5,596 nt of DNA from Acidimicrobiaceae bacterium (lineage in GTDB: Bacteria > Actinomycetota > Acidimicrobiia > Acidimicrobiales > UBA8592). Location: positions 73,376-78,971 of the forward strand of contig PAZD01000030.1 of the NCBI GenBank assembly GCA_002715405.1. The letters are read 5' to 3'. The position numbers and the translations under genes are program-made. Below, in pieces: positions 1 to 5,493 of this stretch. The notes under the pieces were generated by a model, which was not told the DNA's origin, searched no databases, and saw only the letters and a program-made list of their open reading frames with translations. Numbering within the stretch: the first letter of the stretch is position 1; each line of letters begins with the position of its first letter.

Positions 1-228
1 ATTCTTCATGGATTGTGCACATACGGTTTTACGGGGCGGGCACTACTCCATGCGGTTTGTGGAAGCGAACCGGAAAAGTTTCATTCTATGGCTGGGCGAT
101 TTAGCTCTCCCGTGATTCCAGGTGAGGATCTAGAAATCCATATATGGATTGATGGGAAACAAGCGAAATTCCGAACACTCGCATCTGACCGAGTGGTATT
201 AGACAATGGACTGCTTTCAACGAGGTAG
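1..228 (+). CDS. MaoC-family (R)-specific enoyl-CoA hydratase, 3' end only
   Basis: This is the C-terminal 75 codons of a protein whose start lies left of the window; the reading frame is open from base 1 to a TAG at 226-228. The visible start, I-L-H-G-L-C-T-Y-G-F-T-G-R-A-L-L-H, is the segment that follows the catalytic hydratase-2 motif in MaoC / peroxisomal hydratase-2 double hot-dog proteins. It is followed by the family's F-S-S-P-V-I-P-G-E-D-L-E strand pair. Such enzymes hydrate trans-2-enoyl-CoA to (R)-3-hydroxyacyl-CoA in the cytoplasm. The catalytic Asp/His motif itself should lie just upstream and cannot be checked here. A TTG at 13 is in frame but is clearly internal. The stop is six bases before the msrA start, so the two genes are probably co-transcribed. 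The family call is firm; the substrate is unknown. Confidence 0.85.
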   Translation: MLHGLCTYGFTGRALLHAVCGSEPEKFHSMAGRFSSPVIPGEDLEIHIWIDGKQAKFRTLASDRVVLDNGLLSTR

Positions 229-234
229 AGAATA

Positions 235-873
235 GTGAATTTCCGAGACCCATTTAATCTTCAAATGCCTGATAAAGAATCAGCTCTTACAGGACGAGAA
301 GCACCTATTCTCTCACCTGAGCCTCATTTCGTTCTTGGCTCTTCAATTGCTCCTCCCTTCCCTGAAGGAACTCAGCAAGCAGTTTTTGGCTTGGGTTGCT
401 TCTGGGGTGCTGAACGAGTCTTCTGGCAAATGAATGGGGTATTTAGCACTGCAGTGGGATATGCGGGAGGCTTCACACCTAACCCAACATATGAGGAGGT
501 CTGCTCTGGGATGACTGGCCATAATGAAGTTGTGTTGGTTGTTTACGATCCACTCGATATTTCTTTCCCTCAACTTTTGAAAACATTCTGGGAGAGTCAT
601 GACCCAACCCAAGGGATGCGACAAGGAAATGATATAGGGACTCAATACCGGAGCGGGGTTTACTGTTTTGACGAAGAGCAACGCGTCTTAGCCAACGCTT
701 CTAAGAAAACTTACCAAGGTGAATTATCAAATGCAGGGCTTAGTGAGATAACAACGGAAATAATCTATCTCACTGATTTCTTTTACGCTGAGGATTACCA
801 TCAGCAATATTTGGGAAAAAACCCTAACGGTTATTGTGGTCTTGGTGGGATTGGGGTGGAGTGTCCCCTATAA
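235..873 (+). CDS. msrA: Peptide methionine (S)-S-oxide reductase MsrA
   Basis: A 212-residue protein that reduces the S epimer of methionine sulfoxide in proteins, using thioredoxin as usual donor. The catalytic signature G-C-F-W-G-A-E places the nucleophilic Cys at residue 55. Family active-site residues are visible as Glu98 (in T-G-H-N-E), Asp133 (G-N-D-I-G) and Tyr138 (T-Q-Y-R-S). Two C-terminal Cys, 201 (G-Y-C-G) and 210 (V-E-C-P-L), are the likely resolving and recycling residues. Length and the long N-terminal extension match the E. coli-type MsrA (about 212 residues) rather than the shorter forms; no MsrB domain is fused. The start is GTG at 235, with GAGG at 222-225 nine bases upstream, inside the end of the hydratase gene. 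Translation directly after that gene suggests an operon, although the functions are unrelated. Confidence 0.97.
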   Translation: MNFRDPFNLQMPDKESALTGREAPILSPEPHFVLGSSIAPPFPEGTQQAVFGLGCFWGAERVFWQMNGVFSTAVGYAGGFTPNPTYEEVCSGMTGHNEVVLVVYDPLDISFPQLLKTFWESHDPTQGMRQGNDIGTQYRSGVYCFDEEQRVLANASKKTYQGELSNAGLSEITTEIIYLTDFFYAEDYHQQYLGKNPNGYCGLGGIGVECPL

Positions 874-879
874 ATTTTT
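853..879 (+). terminator. Possible weak intrinsic terminator after msrA
   Basis: GGGG at 853-856 can pair with CCCC at 865-868 around an 8-base loop, followed by an A/T-rich run ending in five T (875-879). It spans the end and stop codon of msrA. The stem is only four pairs and is separated from the T run by six bases, so this is weak. It is the only terminator-like structure seen in the tight convergent junction with the gene on the other strand. Confidence 0.2.
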
Positions 880-891
880 CCTCACAGGTTA

Positions 892-2151
892 TCAATTTAC
901 TCTGAACTCAATCCGCCTGTTTCTTGCGCGATCCTCTGCTGTTTCCTCTGGATCTATCTTTAATCTCGTTTCCCCATAGCCGACAGCTGATATTCTCTCG
1001 GGCTCAACACCTTCTCCGATTAGAAAGTTTCTTACTGTATCAGCTCGATTTTGACTGAGCGTTAGGTTAACCTCTTCTCCCCCATCAGTGTCCGTGTGCC
1101 CTTGAACTTCGAGATTTCCTTCAGGGTTGTTTATCAATATATTTGCTATTTCTTTGAGAATAGGTCGAGAACTGTCTGCTAGATAAGGGCTTCCGACTGC
1201 AAACAGGATGGGGTCAAATACAACGATCTGATTCAGTTCAATTTCGGTTTGGATTGTGCCTGGAATCAGAACCTTGTCAATGATGTGAATTATCCCATCT
1301 ATCCCCTCGATATCACTTGAGAGTATCGTTCCCCCTGCAATAGTTGTGAGGCCGCTTTCAGTTCGTGAGATCGTGAGATTTTCTCCTTGGAGGGTTCGGA
1401 TTACTGTTCCTTCAACCAGATCAGTGAAATTAAATACCTCTTCTACAATGTGGAACTGAAGGATTTCATTCAGCTGAACCAATTCAGCGAATTCTTGAAG
1501 GGCAGCAATATCTAAGGCTTCAACAGCGATGTCTGTAGGGGCAAAAATAGTAAACGACTGGCCTTGAGGTAAAAAGCCTTCTAAAGCTCCTGAAGCTTCA
1601 AAGAAATCATATACTTGGCCTAGCTCTGGGGTATCTCTCATCACTTCGAAAACTGTTCTGTCTGAACCTCGAATAATCAATTGATCTGTAACGTTTACCC
1701 CCAAACTCAAATACTTAGTTAGGACTCTTGTGCGATCCTCTTCGTCGATGATTTCTCCAAATATTTCAACTTGCACAACGGCAACTTCTGCGCCACTACC
1801 TGTAAGTAATTCGAAATCTGATATGACGCTTCCGCCAGAAATTAGTTGCTGAGATGCTAGAAGGAGAGCATCGGCAAAGGGCTGCGAATTTACCGTGCCG
1901 CTTAGGGTAATACCTTCAGGAGTATAAGAAACATTAACGATTACTGGAGCATTCTGAGCAAATGTTTCAGCTTCAACCGGAACAAGTGGAATAGGGTCGG
2001 TGGTGTTCCCCGAGGATTCTCTTCCATCCGAAAATGTTGCGTCGGACTTTTGGACTCCAGAGTAATTCTGCCAAGCAAGAAGACCAGTAATAGACACGAG
2101 GACTCCAAAAAGAAACACCAAAAAAGCTCTGACTTTATCTGATGTCACCAT
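892..2151 (-). CDS. Membrane-anchored BON-like / fasciclin (FAS1) / OmpA C-terminal-domain envelope protein
   Basis: A 419-residue surface protein, numbered from ATG at 2151. Residues 9-28 form one hydrophobic helix after a short charged N-terminus, likely an uncleaved signal anchor. A polar linker follows to about 65. Residues 80-116 and 126-161 look like two BON-type repeats (G-I-T-L-S-G-T-V, then V-E-I-F-G-E-I-I). Residues 164-298 are a FAS1 domain, with the H1 motif T-I-F-A-P-T-D (201-207), F-H-I-V (233-236) and the H2 motif G-I-I-H-I-I-D-K-V-L-I-P (286-297). Residues 308-419 are an OmpA-type peptidoglycan-binding domain, with G-H-T-D (Asp354) and S-Q-N-R-A (Arg369) spaced as the diaminopimelate-binding pair in OmpA. 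It probably tethers membrane to cell wall; the FAS1 ligand is unknown. ATG 2151 has GGA seven bases upstream and lies two bases after the preceding stop; an in-frame TTG at 2163 would add four residues. Overall it resembles mycobacterial ArfA (OmpATb) with FAS1 added. Confidence 0.88.
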   Translation of the reverse strand: MVTSDKVRAFLVFLFGVLVSITGLLAWQNYSGVQKSDATFSDGRESSGNTTDPIPLVPVEAETFAQNAPVIVNVSYTPEGITLSGTVNSQPFADALLLASQQLISGGSVISDFELLTGSGAEVAVVQVEIFGEIIDEEDRTRVLTKYLSLGVNVTDQLIIRGSDRTVFEVMRDTPELGQVYDFFEASGALEGFLPQGQSFTIFAPTDIAVEALDIAALQEFAELVQLNEILQFHIVEEVFNFTDLVEGTVIRTLQGENLTISRTESGLTTIAGGTILSSDIEGIDGIIHIIDKVLIPGTIQTEIELNQIVVFDPILFAVGSPYLADSSRPILKEIANILINNPEGNLEVQGHTDTDGGEEVNLTLSQNRADTVRNFLIGEGVEPERISAVGYGETRLKIDPEETAEDRARNRRIEFRVN

Positions 2152-2153
2152 AG

Positions 2154-2531
2154 CTACATCCAATCATCCGTATATATTCCTATCAGATCATCAACTTCAG
2201 TTGAGATTATTTCTAATTCCGGTTTAAAACTAATCGATTCAGCACTGTTATTTTCATCACCACTATTTATTCCTCCATCAGGCCAATAGGTTTTCACTAC
2301 CCAGAATAGAAATCCAAGTACTAGAGCCCAAAGAATAATTTTCCCGATTAAGCGAATCCATATCCGATCAAACCGAGCCCGTAAGATAGGGTCATTACCG
2401 GTAGCACCGTAATGGGAAATATGTCCAGTCCATTTCAATCCATCCCAATATCGAGCTTCGTATCGCCCTGTGGGGTCTGCATACCATCCTGCATCAAGCA
2501 TTGGAGGCGGAGGAAACTGAGGTCTTGGCAC
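2154..2531 (-). CDS. DUF2510-domain single-pass membrane protein
   Basis: A 125-residue protein. After a proline-rich N-terminus (P-R-P-Q-F-P-P-P-P), residues 14-38 carry the DUF2510 pattern: A-G-W-Y-A-D-P-T-G, then R-Y-W-D-G-L-K-W-T. This small tryptophan-rich domain is typical of actinobacterial membrane proteins and has no established biochemical role. Residues 58-80 are a strongly hydrophobic membrane helix preceded by Arg/Lys. Residues 81-125 form a polar, acidic tail, which the positive-inside rule would place outside. The start chosen is GTG at 2531: it keeps the proline-rich leader common in this family and sits exactly where a -10 box predicts transcription to begin. ATG at 2501 (residue 11) is an alternative without a Shine-Dalgarno site. 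The stop is two bases before the ATG of the OmpA/FAS1 gene, so the two are almost certainly one transcript. Confidence 0.85.
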   Translation of the reverse strand: MPRPQFPPPPMLDAGWYADPTGRYEARYWDGLKWTGHISHYGATGNDPILRARFDRIWIRLIGKIILWALVLGFLFWVVKTYWPDGGINSGDENNSAESISFKPELEIISTEVDDLIGIYTDDWM

Positions 2532-2537
2532 TGAACC

Positions 2538-2543
2538 AGAATA
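2538..2543 (-). promoter_or_regulatory. Candidate -10 box for a leaderless DUF2510/OmpA transcript
   Basis: On the minus strand the hexamer TATTCT fits the actinobacterial TANNNT -10 consensus. Its last T is exactly seven bases upstream of the G of the GTG start at 2531, so transcription would begin at the start codon. There is no Shine-Dalgarno-like sequence ahead of that GTG, which agrees with leaderless translation. No good -35 element was found at normal spacing. Confidence 0.4.
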
Positions 2544-2606
2544 CAGGTGGATTGGCGAATATTGAGTTCACATGCAAGAAGTTGACGTAGTGATAATTTC
2601 TTTGCG

Positions 2607-2636
2607 AATTGTGATTATTGCAATTAACCCGAATTG
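2607..2636. promoter_or_regulatory. Alternating AATTG / CAATT inverted repeats in the divergent promoter region
   Basis: AATTG at 2607-2611, CAATT at 2621-2625 and AATTG at 2632-2636 form two overlapping inverted-repeat pairs with spacers of 9 and 6 bases. The palindrome ATTGCAAT lies at 2617-2624. Such symmetry between two divergent genes could be an operator for a dimeric regulator, but the arms are short and AT-rich, so chance is a real possibility. No regulator gene is in the window. Confidence 0.2.
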
Positions 2637-2663
2637 TTCTTAGTACGTTTTCCGATCTACGCT
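2634..2663 (+). promoter_or_regulatory. Candidate promoter for a leaderless phosphotransferase transcript
   Basis: TACGCT at 2658-2663 fits the TANNNT -10 consensus, and its last T is exactly seven bases before the A of ATG at 2670. A poor -35-like TTGTTC lies at 2634-2639, 18 bases further up. The bases before the ATG contain no purine-rich ribosome-binding site, which supports leaderless initiation. A competing conventional promoter is TTCACA at 2567-2572 with GATAAT at 2592-2597 (spacer 19), which would give a long leader. Confidence 0.35.
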
Positions 2664-2669
2664 TCAGCC

Positions 2670-3704
2670 ATGACAAGTGGTAGCCCAGCAGGAATACATA
2701 TAGACAATGTCAAAGGATGGCTAAAAGATCGAACTTTAGTTGAAGGTGAATTAGAATTTGATCTCGTTACCCATGGACGGTCAAATCTTACATATGTGGT
2801 GACTGACCAAAATCAAAACAAATGGGTTTTACGTAGGCCACCCACTGGCCATGTTCTGGCATCTGCGCACGACATGGGACGAGAACATCGAATTATTTCG
2901 GCCCTACAGGGAAGTAAAGTTCCTGTTCCAAGTATTATTGGAATGTGCGACGATAGCTCTGTTACTGGGGCACCGTTCTTCGTCATGAGCTTTGTTCAAG
3001 GGCATATCATTAAGGACCTCGAAGATAGCAAAGCTTTTTCACAGCATGAACGACGAAAACAAAGCGAATCCCTTGTCGATGTTTTGGTTGACCTTCATGC
3101 TGTCGACCCAGATTCTATCGGTTTGGGCGATCTAGGAAAAAAAGAAGATTATGTTGGCAGACAGCTTCGAAGGTGGAAGCGGCAGGTTGACGAAGGTTCA
3201 GACAGAGAAATCCCCCTTTTTAATGATTTGCATTCAAAATTAGAGAAAGGAAAACCTAAACAGATTGGATCTGGCATCACACACGGGGACTACCGACTAG
3301 ATAACTGCATGATCGGACACGATAACAAGATTGCTGCTGTTCTCGACTGGGAACTTTGCACCTTAGGTGATGTCCTAGCCGATCTCGGTGGGATGCTTAT
3401 GTGGTGGGGGAAAAGTGGAAATGATAATAGTGTTATGAACGAACCTCCAACGTTAGCTGATGGCTATCTAACAATTGACGAAGTTGTTGACCGATACGCT
3501 GAGTTAAGCGGCAGAGACCTATCTAATCTTCCTTATTACATCGCATTTCAGTTCTGGAGATTAGCTGCGATTATTGAAGGTGTCCGAGTAAGATTTACCG
3601 CGGGCGCTATGGGGAACAAAGATATCGGCGACGAACTTCGAGGGTTTAAATTACGTATTGATGGGCTTTTGCAGGCTTCAGTGTCAACACTTGAAAGGAT
3701 CTAA
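2670..3704 (+). CDS. APH-fold phosphotransferase of the ACAD10/ACAD11/LvaA-like group
   Basis: A 344-residue protein with the aminoglycoside-phosphotransferase / choline-kinase fold. The N-lobe shows a loop H-G-R-S-N (35-39), a V-L-R-R-P-P strand (53-58) and M-G-R-E-H-R (69-74). The catalytic Brenner motif H-G-D-Y-R-L-D-N is at 205-212 (Asp207), and the metal-binding L-D-W-E-L has Asp226. This pattern is that of the acyl-CoA-dehydrogenase-associated branch, not of antibiotic kinases. Known relatives are the kinase domains of ACAD10/ACAD11 and bacterial LvaA, which phosphorylate 4-hydroxyacyl-CoA esters; applying that activity here is inference. The ATG at 2670 was chosen over an in-frame TTG at 2634 because the extra 12 residues do not belong to the family N-terminus and a -10 box lies at leaderless distance. 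Its stop codon overlaps the stop of the epoxide hydrolase on the other strand. The substrate is unknown. Confidence 0.88.
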   Translation: MTSGSPAGIHIDNVKGWLKDRTLVEGELEFDLVTHGRSNLTYVVTDQNQNKWVLRRPPTGHVLASAHDMGREHRIISALQGSKVPVPSIIGMCDDSSVTGAPFFVMSFVQGHIIKDLEDSKAFSQHERRKQSESLVDVLVDLHAVDPDSIGLGDLGKKEDYVGRQLRRWKRQVDEGSDREIPLFNDLHSKLEKGKPKQIGSGITHGDYRLDNCMIGHDNKIAAVLDWELCTLGDVLADLGGMLMWWGKSGNDNSVMNEPPTLADGYLTIDEVVDRYAELSGRDLSNLPYYIAFQFWRLAAIIEGVRVRFTAGAMGNKDIGDELRGFKLRIDGLLQASVSTLERI

Positions 3705-4864
3705 TCCAGTCCCCTGAAGAATTCTTGCAGGTCGCTTACAACAAGCTCAGGTTCTTCTGCCGCAGCAAAATGTCCTCCTTGCGGCATGACAGTATAACGA
3801 TGAAGATTGCAGTATTTCTCTAGAACAGCTTTGGGTAAATGAACAACGTCTTTTGGAAATATAGCGAAAGCCGTCGGAGCTTCTAACCTTGGTATACGTT
3901 CATGAGCTAATGGCCAAGGTTTTTTAAAATGCTCATGGTATATCCGTAAAGACGAACCTATGGATCCCGTACACCAATACAACGCTGCTGTTGTACACAA
4001 GTGTTCACGAGTAAAAGATTCTTCAACATCTCCGGAATTATCACTCCAATTTCTTCTACGCTCCCAAATCCATGCAGCAGTGGCCACTGGAGAATCTGTG
4101 AGGCCATAAGCAAGTGTCTGTGGGTCTAAAAGGTGCGTTGTAACATGTGACCGTATAGTATTTTCAGCTTCTGCACTGCGTTCTATTTTCCAACTTTCAT
4201 CTGGCCCCCAGGAATCATCAGGAAGGGTTCTGCGGTTTACACCTGGAATAAGGCTTAGACTCAAATGGGCCCCTATTAGAGAATCAGAATATTCGTGGGA
4301 TAAATGCGCTGTTACAAGTGCGCCCCAGTCTCCTCCATGGGCGCAAAACTTCTCATAACCGAGAACCTCAGTCATCAACGTATTCCATATCGATGCAACT
4401 CGACTTACATCAACACCAGATTGAAGAAGAGGTAACGAAAAGCTAAAGCCTGGCAAAGAGGGAACATAGACATCAAAACTATCTTCTGGGTTTCCTCCAT
4501 ATTTCTCTGGATCACTTAGTGGGCCGATAACATCCTTGAAATCCCAAAAGGTCCACGGCCATCCGTGCGTCAGAATAAGGGGTTTCGGAGCCGGACCTTT
4601 TCCTGGAGCATATAAATAATGAATAGGAATACCCTCTATATCTACTATGTAATGATCCCATTGATTCATTTCTCCTTGAACCTTGGCCCAATCCCATTCG
4701 GAAACCCAATATTGGACCATCTCTTGCAGCCATGATCTTGGTACTCCGTAGTCCCAGCTATCCTCGCCAATAACGTCAGGCCATTTGACCTCCTGTAATC
4801 GTCTATACATAAGATCAAGGTTTTGGGGATCAAAATCTATTGAAATTTTCCTTGGTAAGATCAT
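3701..4864 (-). CDS. Microsomal-type epoxide hydrolase (EHN domain plus alpha/beta-hydrolase)
   Basis: A 387-residue enzyme expected to open epoxides to vicinal diols through a covalent ester intermediate. Residues about 4-110 form the N-terminal EHN domain (R-R-L-Q-E-V-K-W-P-D, W-L-Q-E-M-V-Q-Y-W) that embraces the hydrolase core. The oxyanion-hole motif H-G-W-P is at 100-103. The nucleophile is Asp179 in G-G-D-W-G. The lid Tyr is probably Tyr309 (R-I-Y-H-E). The charge relay is Asp339 (F-P-K-D-V) with His365 (G-G-H-F-A), at the usual 26-27 residue separation. Length is normal and all catalytic residues are present. No signal peptide or membrane anchor is seen, so it should be cytoplasmic. 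ATG 4864 overlaps the previous stop as ATGA and has AGGAG at 4874-4878, nine bases upstream, implying coupled translation with the EthD gene. Juvenile-hormone or xenobiotic substrates of relatives cannot be transferred to it. Confidence 0.95.
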   Translation of the reverse strand: MILPRKISIDFDPQNLDLMYRRLQEVKWPDVIGEDSWDYGVPRSWLQEMVQYWVSEWDWAKVQGEMNQWDHYIVDIEGIPIHYLYAPGKGPAPKPLILTHGWPWTFWDFKDVIGPLSDPEKYGGNPEDSFDVYVPSLPGFSFSLPLLQSGVDVSRVASIWNTLMTEVLGYEKFCAHGGDWGALVTAHLSHEYSDSLIGAHLSLSLIPGVNRRTLPDDSWGPDESWKIERSAEAENTIRSHVTTHLLDPQTLAYGLTDSPVATAAWIWERRRNWSDNSGDVEESFTREHLCTTAALYWCTGSIGSSLRIYHEHFKKPWPLAHERIPRLEAPTAFAIFPKDVVHLPKAVLEKYCNLHRYTVMPQGGHFAAAEEPELVVSDLQEFFRGLD

Positions 4865-5493
4865 TTCTCTGTTCTCCTAAATCTCTTTTCAGATACCATA
4901 ATTGAACTTGTTGACTCAAAATTAATAAATCTTTGTGTGTCTTCTCGAATAACTTCCTGACTTTTATCATTGAGATAGAAACGTTGCGACCAATCGGATT
5001 CGCTTTTAAACCAAAGTTCACTTATCCCATCAATTCTTGATGATTTCGATTGTGGGCCATAAAGATACTCTAGGTCTATATTCTGAGCATACTTTTCCAT
5101 CCCATGATGCTTTCGCGCTATATCAATATGTCTTTGATAGTGCGTGTAAAACAAGTTTCTATCAATGGTGTCTTTGCGACAAACGAGGGATAGTTGCTTG
5201 AGCCCAGAATATTCTCCTAAAGCTAGATGAATATTTTGCGGCCATGCAATAACCTTGCGTACTGATAAACCGACGTCCCCGCAGGGTTCCGGTGAAGTGG
5301 ACCATGTTATCCCTCGAAAGAAAGGTACAAAGTCCGGTATGTCACGTAATTCCATGAGGGGGGTTTGATCTGACAACGAATCAATAGAAATCACGTGAGG
5401 GTGAGGTCCGTTTATATCAGTGCTTGGGATCTGGTCAAAATGAATGTGAGCATATACCCTTACTTTGTTCATCCTTTGGGTATGTCTTTCCAT
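4861..5493 (-). CDS. EthD-domain protein (dimeric alpha/beta-barrel), N-terminal half unassigned
   Basis: A 210-residue protein. Residues about 98-203 match an EthD domain: strand L-K-Q-L-S-L-V-C-R, then F-Y-T-H-Y-Q-R-H-I-D-I-A (115-126), the G-I-S-E-L-W-F strand (156-162), and the I-R-E-D-T-Q-R-F helix (182-189). EthD-type domains have a ferredoxin-like dimeric alpha/beta-barrel fold; the name comes from a protein needed for ethyl tert-butyl ether degradation in Rhodococcus, with no settled reaction. Residues 1-97 are not recognised; they could be a degenerate second ferredoxin-like half, which would make the protein an internal pseudo-dimer. The start at ATG 5493 follows GAGGG at 5499-5503. 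ATG 5472 (residue 8) is a serious alternative because it forms an ATGA overlap with the dehydrogenase stop. It lies between that gene and the epoxide hydrolase with overlaps on both sides, suggesting a role in the same pathway. Confidence 0.75.
   Translation of the reverse strand: MERHTQRMNKVRVYAHIHFDQIPSTDINGPHPHVISIDSLSDQTPLMELRDIPDFVPFFRGITWSTSPEPCGDVGLSVRKVIAWPQNIHLALGEYSGLKQLSLVCRKDTIDRNLFYTHYQRHIDIARKHHGMEKYAQNIDLEYLYGPQSKSSRIDGISELWFKSESDWSQRFYLNDKSQEVIREDTQRFINFESTSSIMVSEKRFRRTEK

Noticed and set aside
343..681. 112-codon open frame on the minus strand
   Set aside because: It lies wholly antisense to msrA, whose catalytic motifs are intact, and its translation shows no recognisable domain.
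2152..2163. TTG at 2163 as start of the OmpA/FAS1 gene
   Set aside because: It would overlap the upstream gene by ten bases with its GGA only three bases away; ATG 2151 has GGA at seven bases. It adds only four residues, so little depends on it.
2634..2669. In-frame TTG start 12 codons upstream of the phosphotransferase ATG
   Set aside because: No Shine-Dalgarno site, the added residues are not like the family N-terminus, and the ATG at 2670 sits at leaderless distance from a -10 box.
2494..2676. 60-codon minus-strand frame across the divergent promoter region
   Set aside because: It overlaps the DUF2510 start and the kinase start, has no ribosome-binding site or family resemblance, and is rich in Asn/His/Ser as expected of non-coding AT-rich DNA.
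2670..3704. Antibiotic (aminoglycoside) resistance kinase
   Set aside because: The fold is shared, but the H-G-D-Y-R-L-D-N, V-L-R-R-P-P and L-D-W-E-L-C-T-L-G-D pattern belongs to the acyl-CoA-dehydrogenase-associated branch, and the setting is catabolic.
3717..3726. Perfect 10-base palindrome AAGAATTCTT
   Set aside because: It encodes part of the epoxide hydrolase C-terminus (Glu-Phe-Phe region); no T run or second copy, so probably a coding coincidence.
4512..5021. Two short minus-strand frames (4512-4733 and 4830-5021)
   Set aside because: Both are out-of-frame shadows inside the epoxide hydrolase and EthD genes, without domain resemblance.
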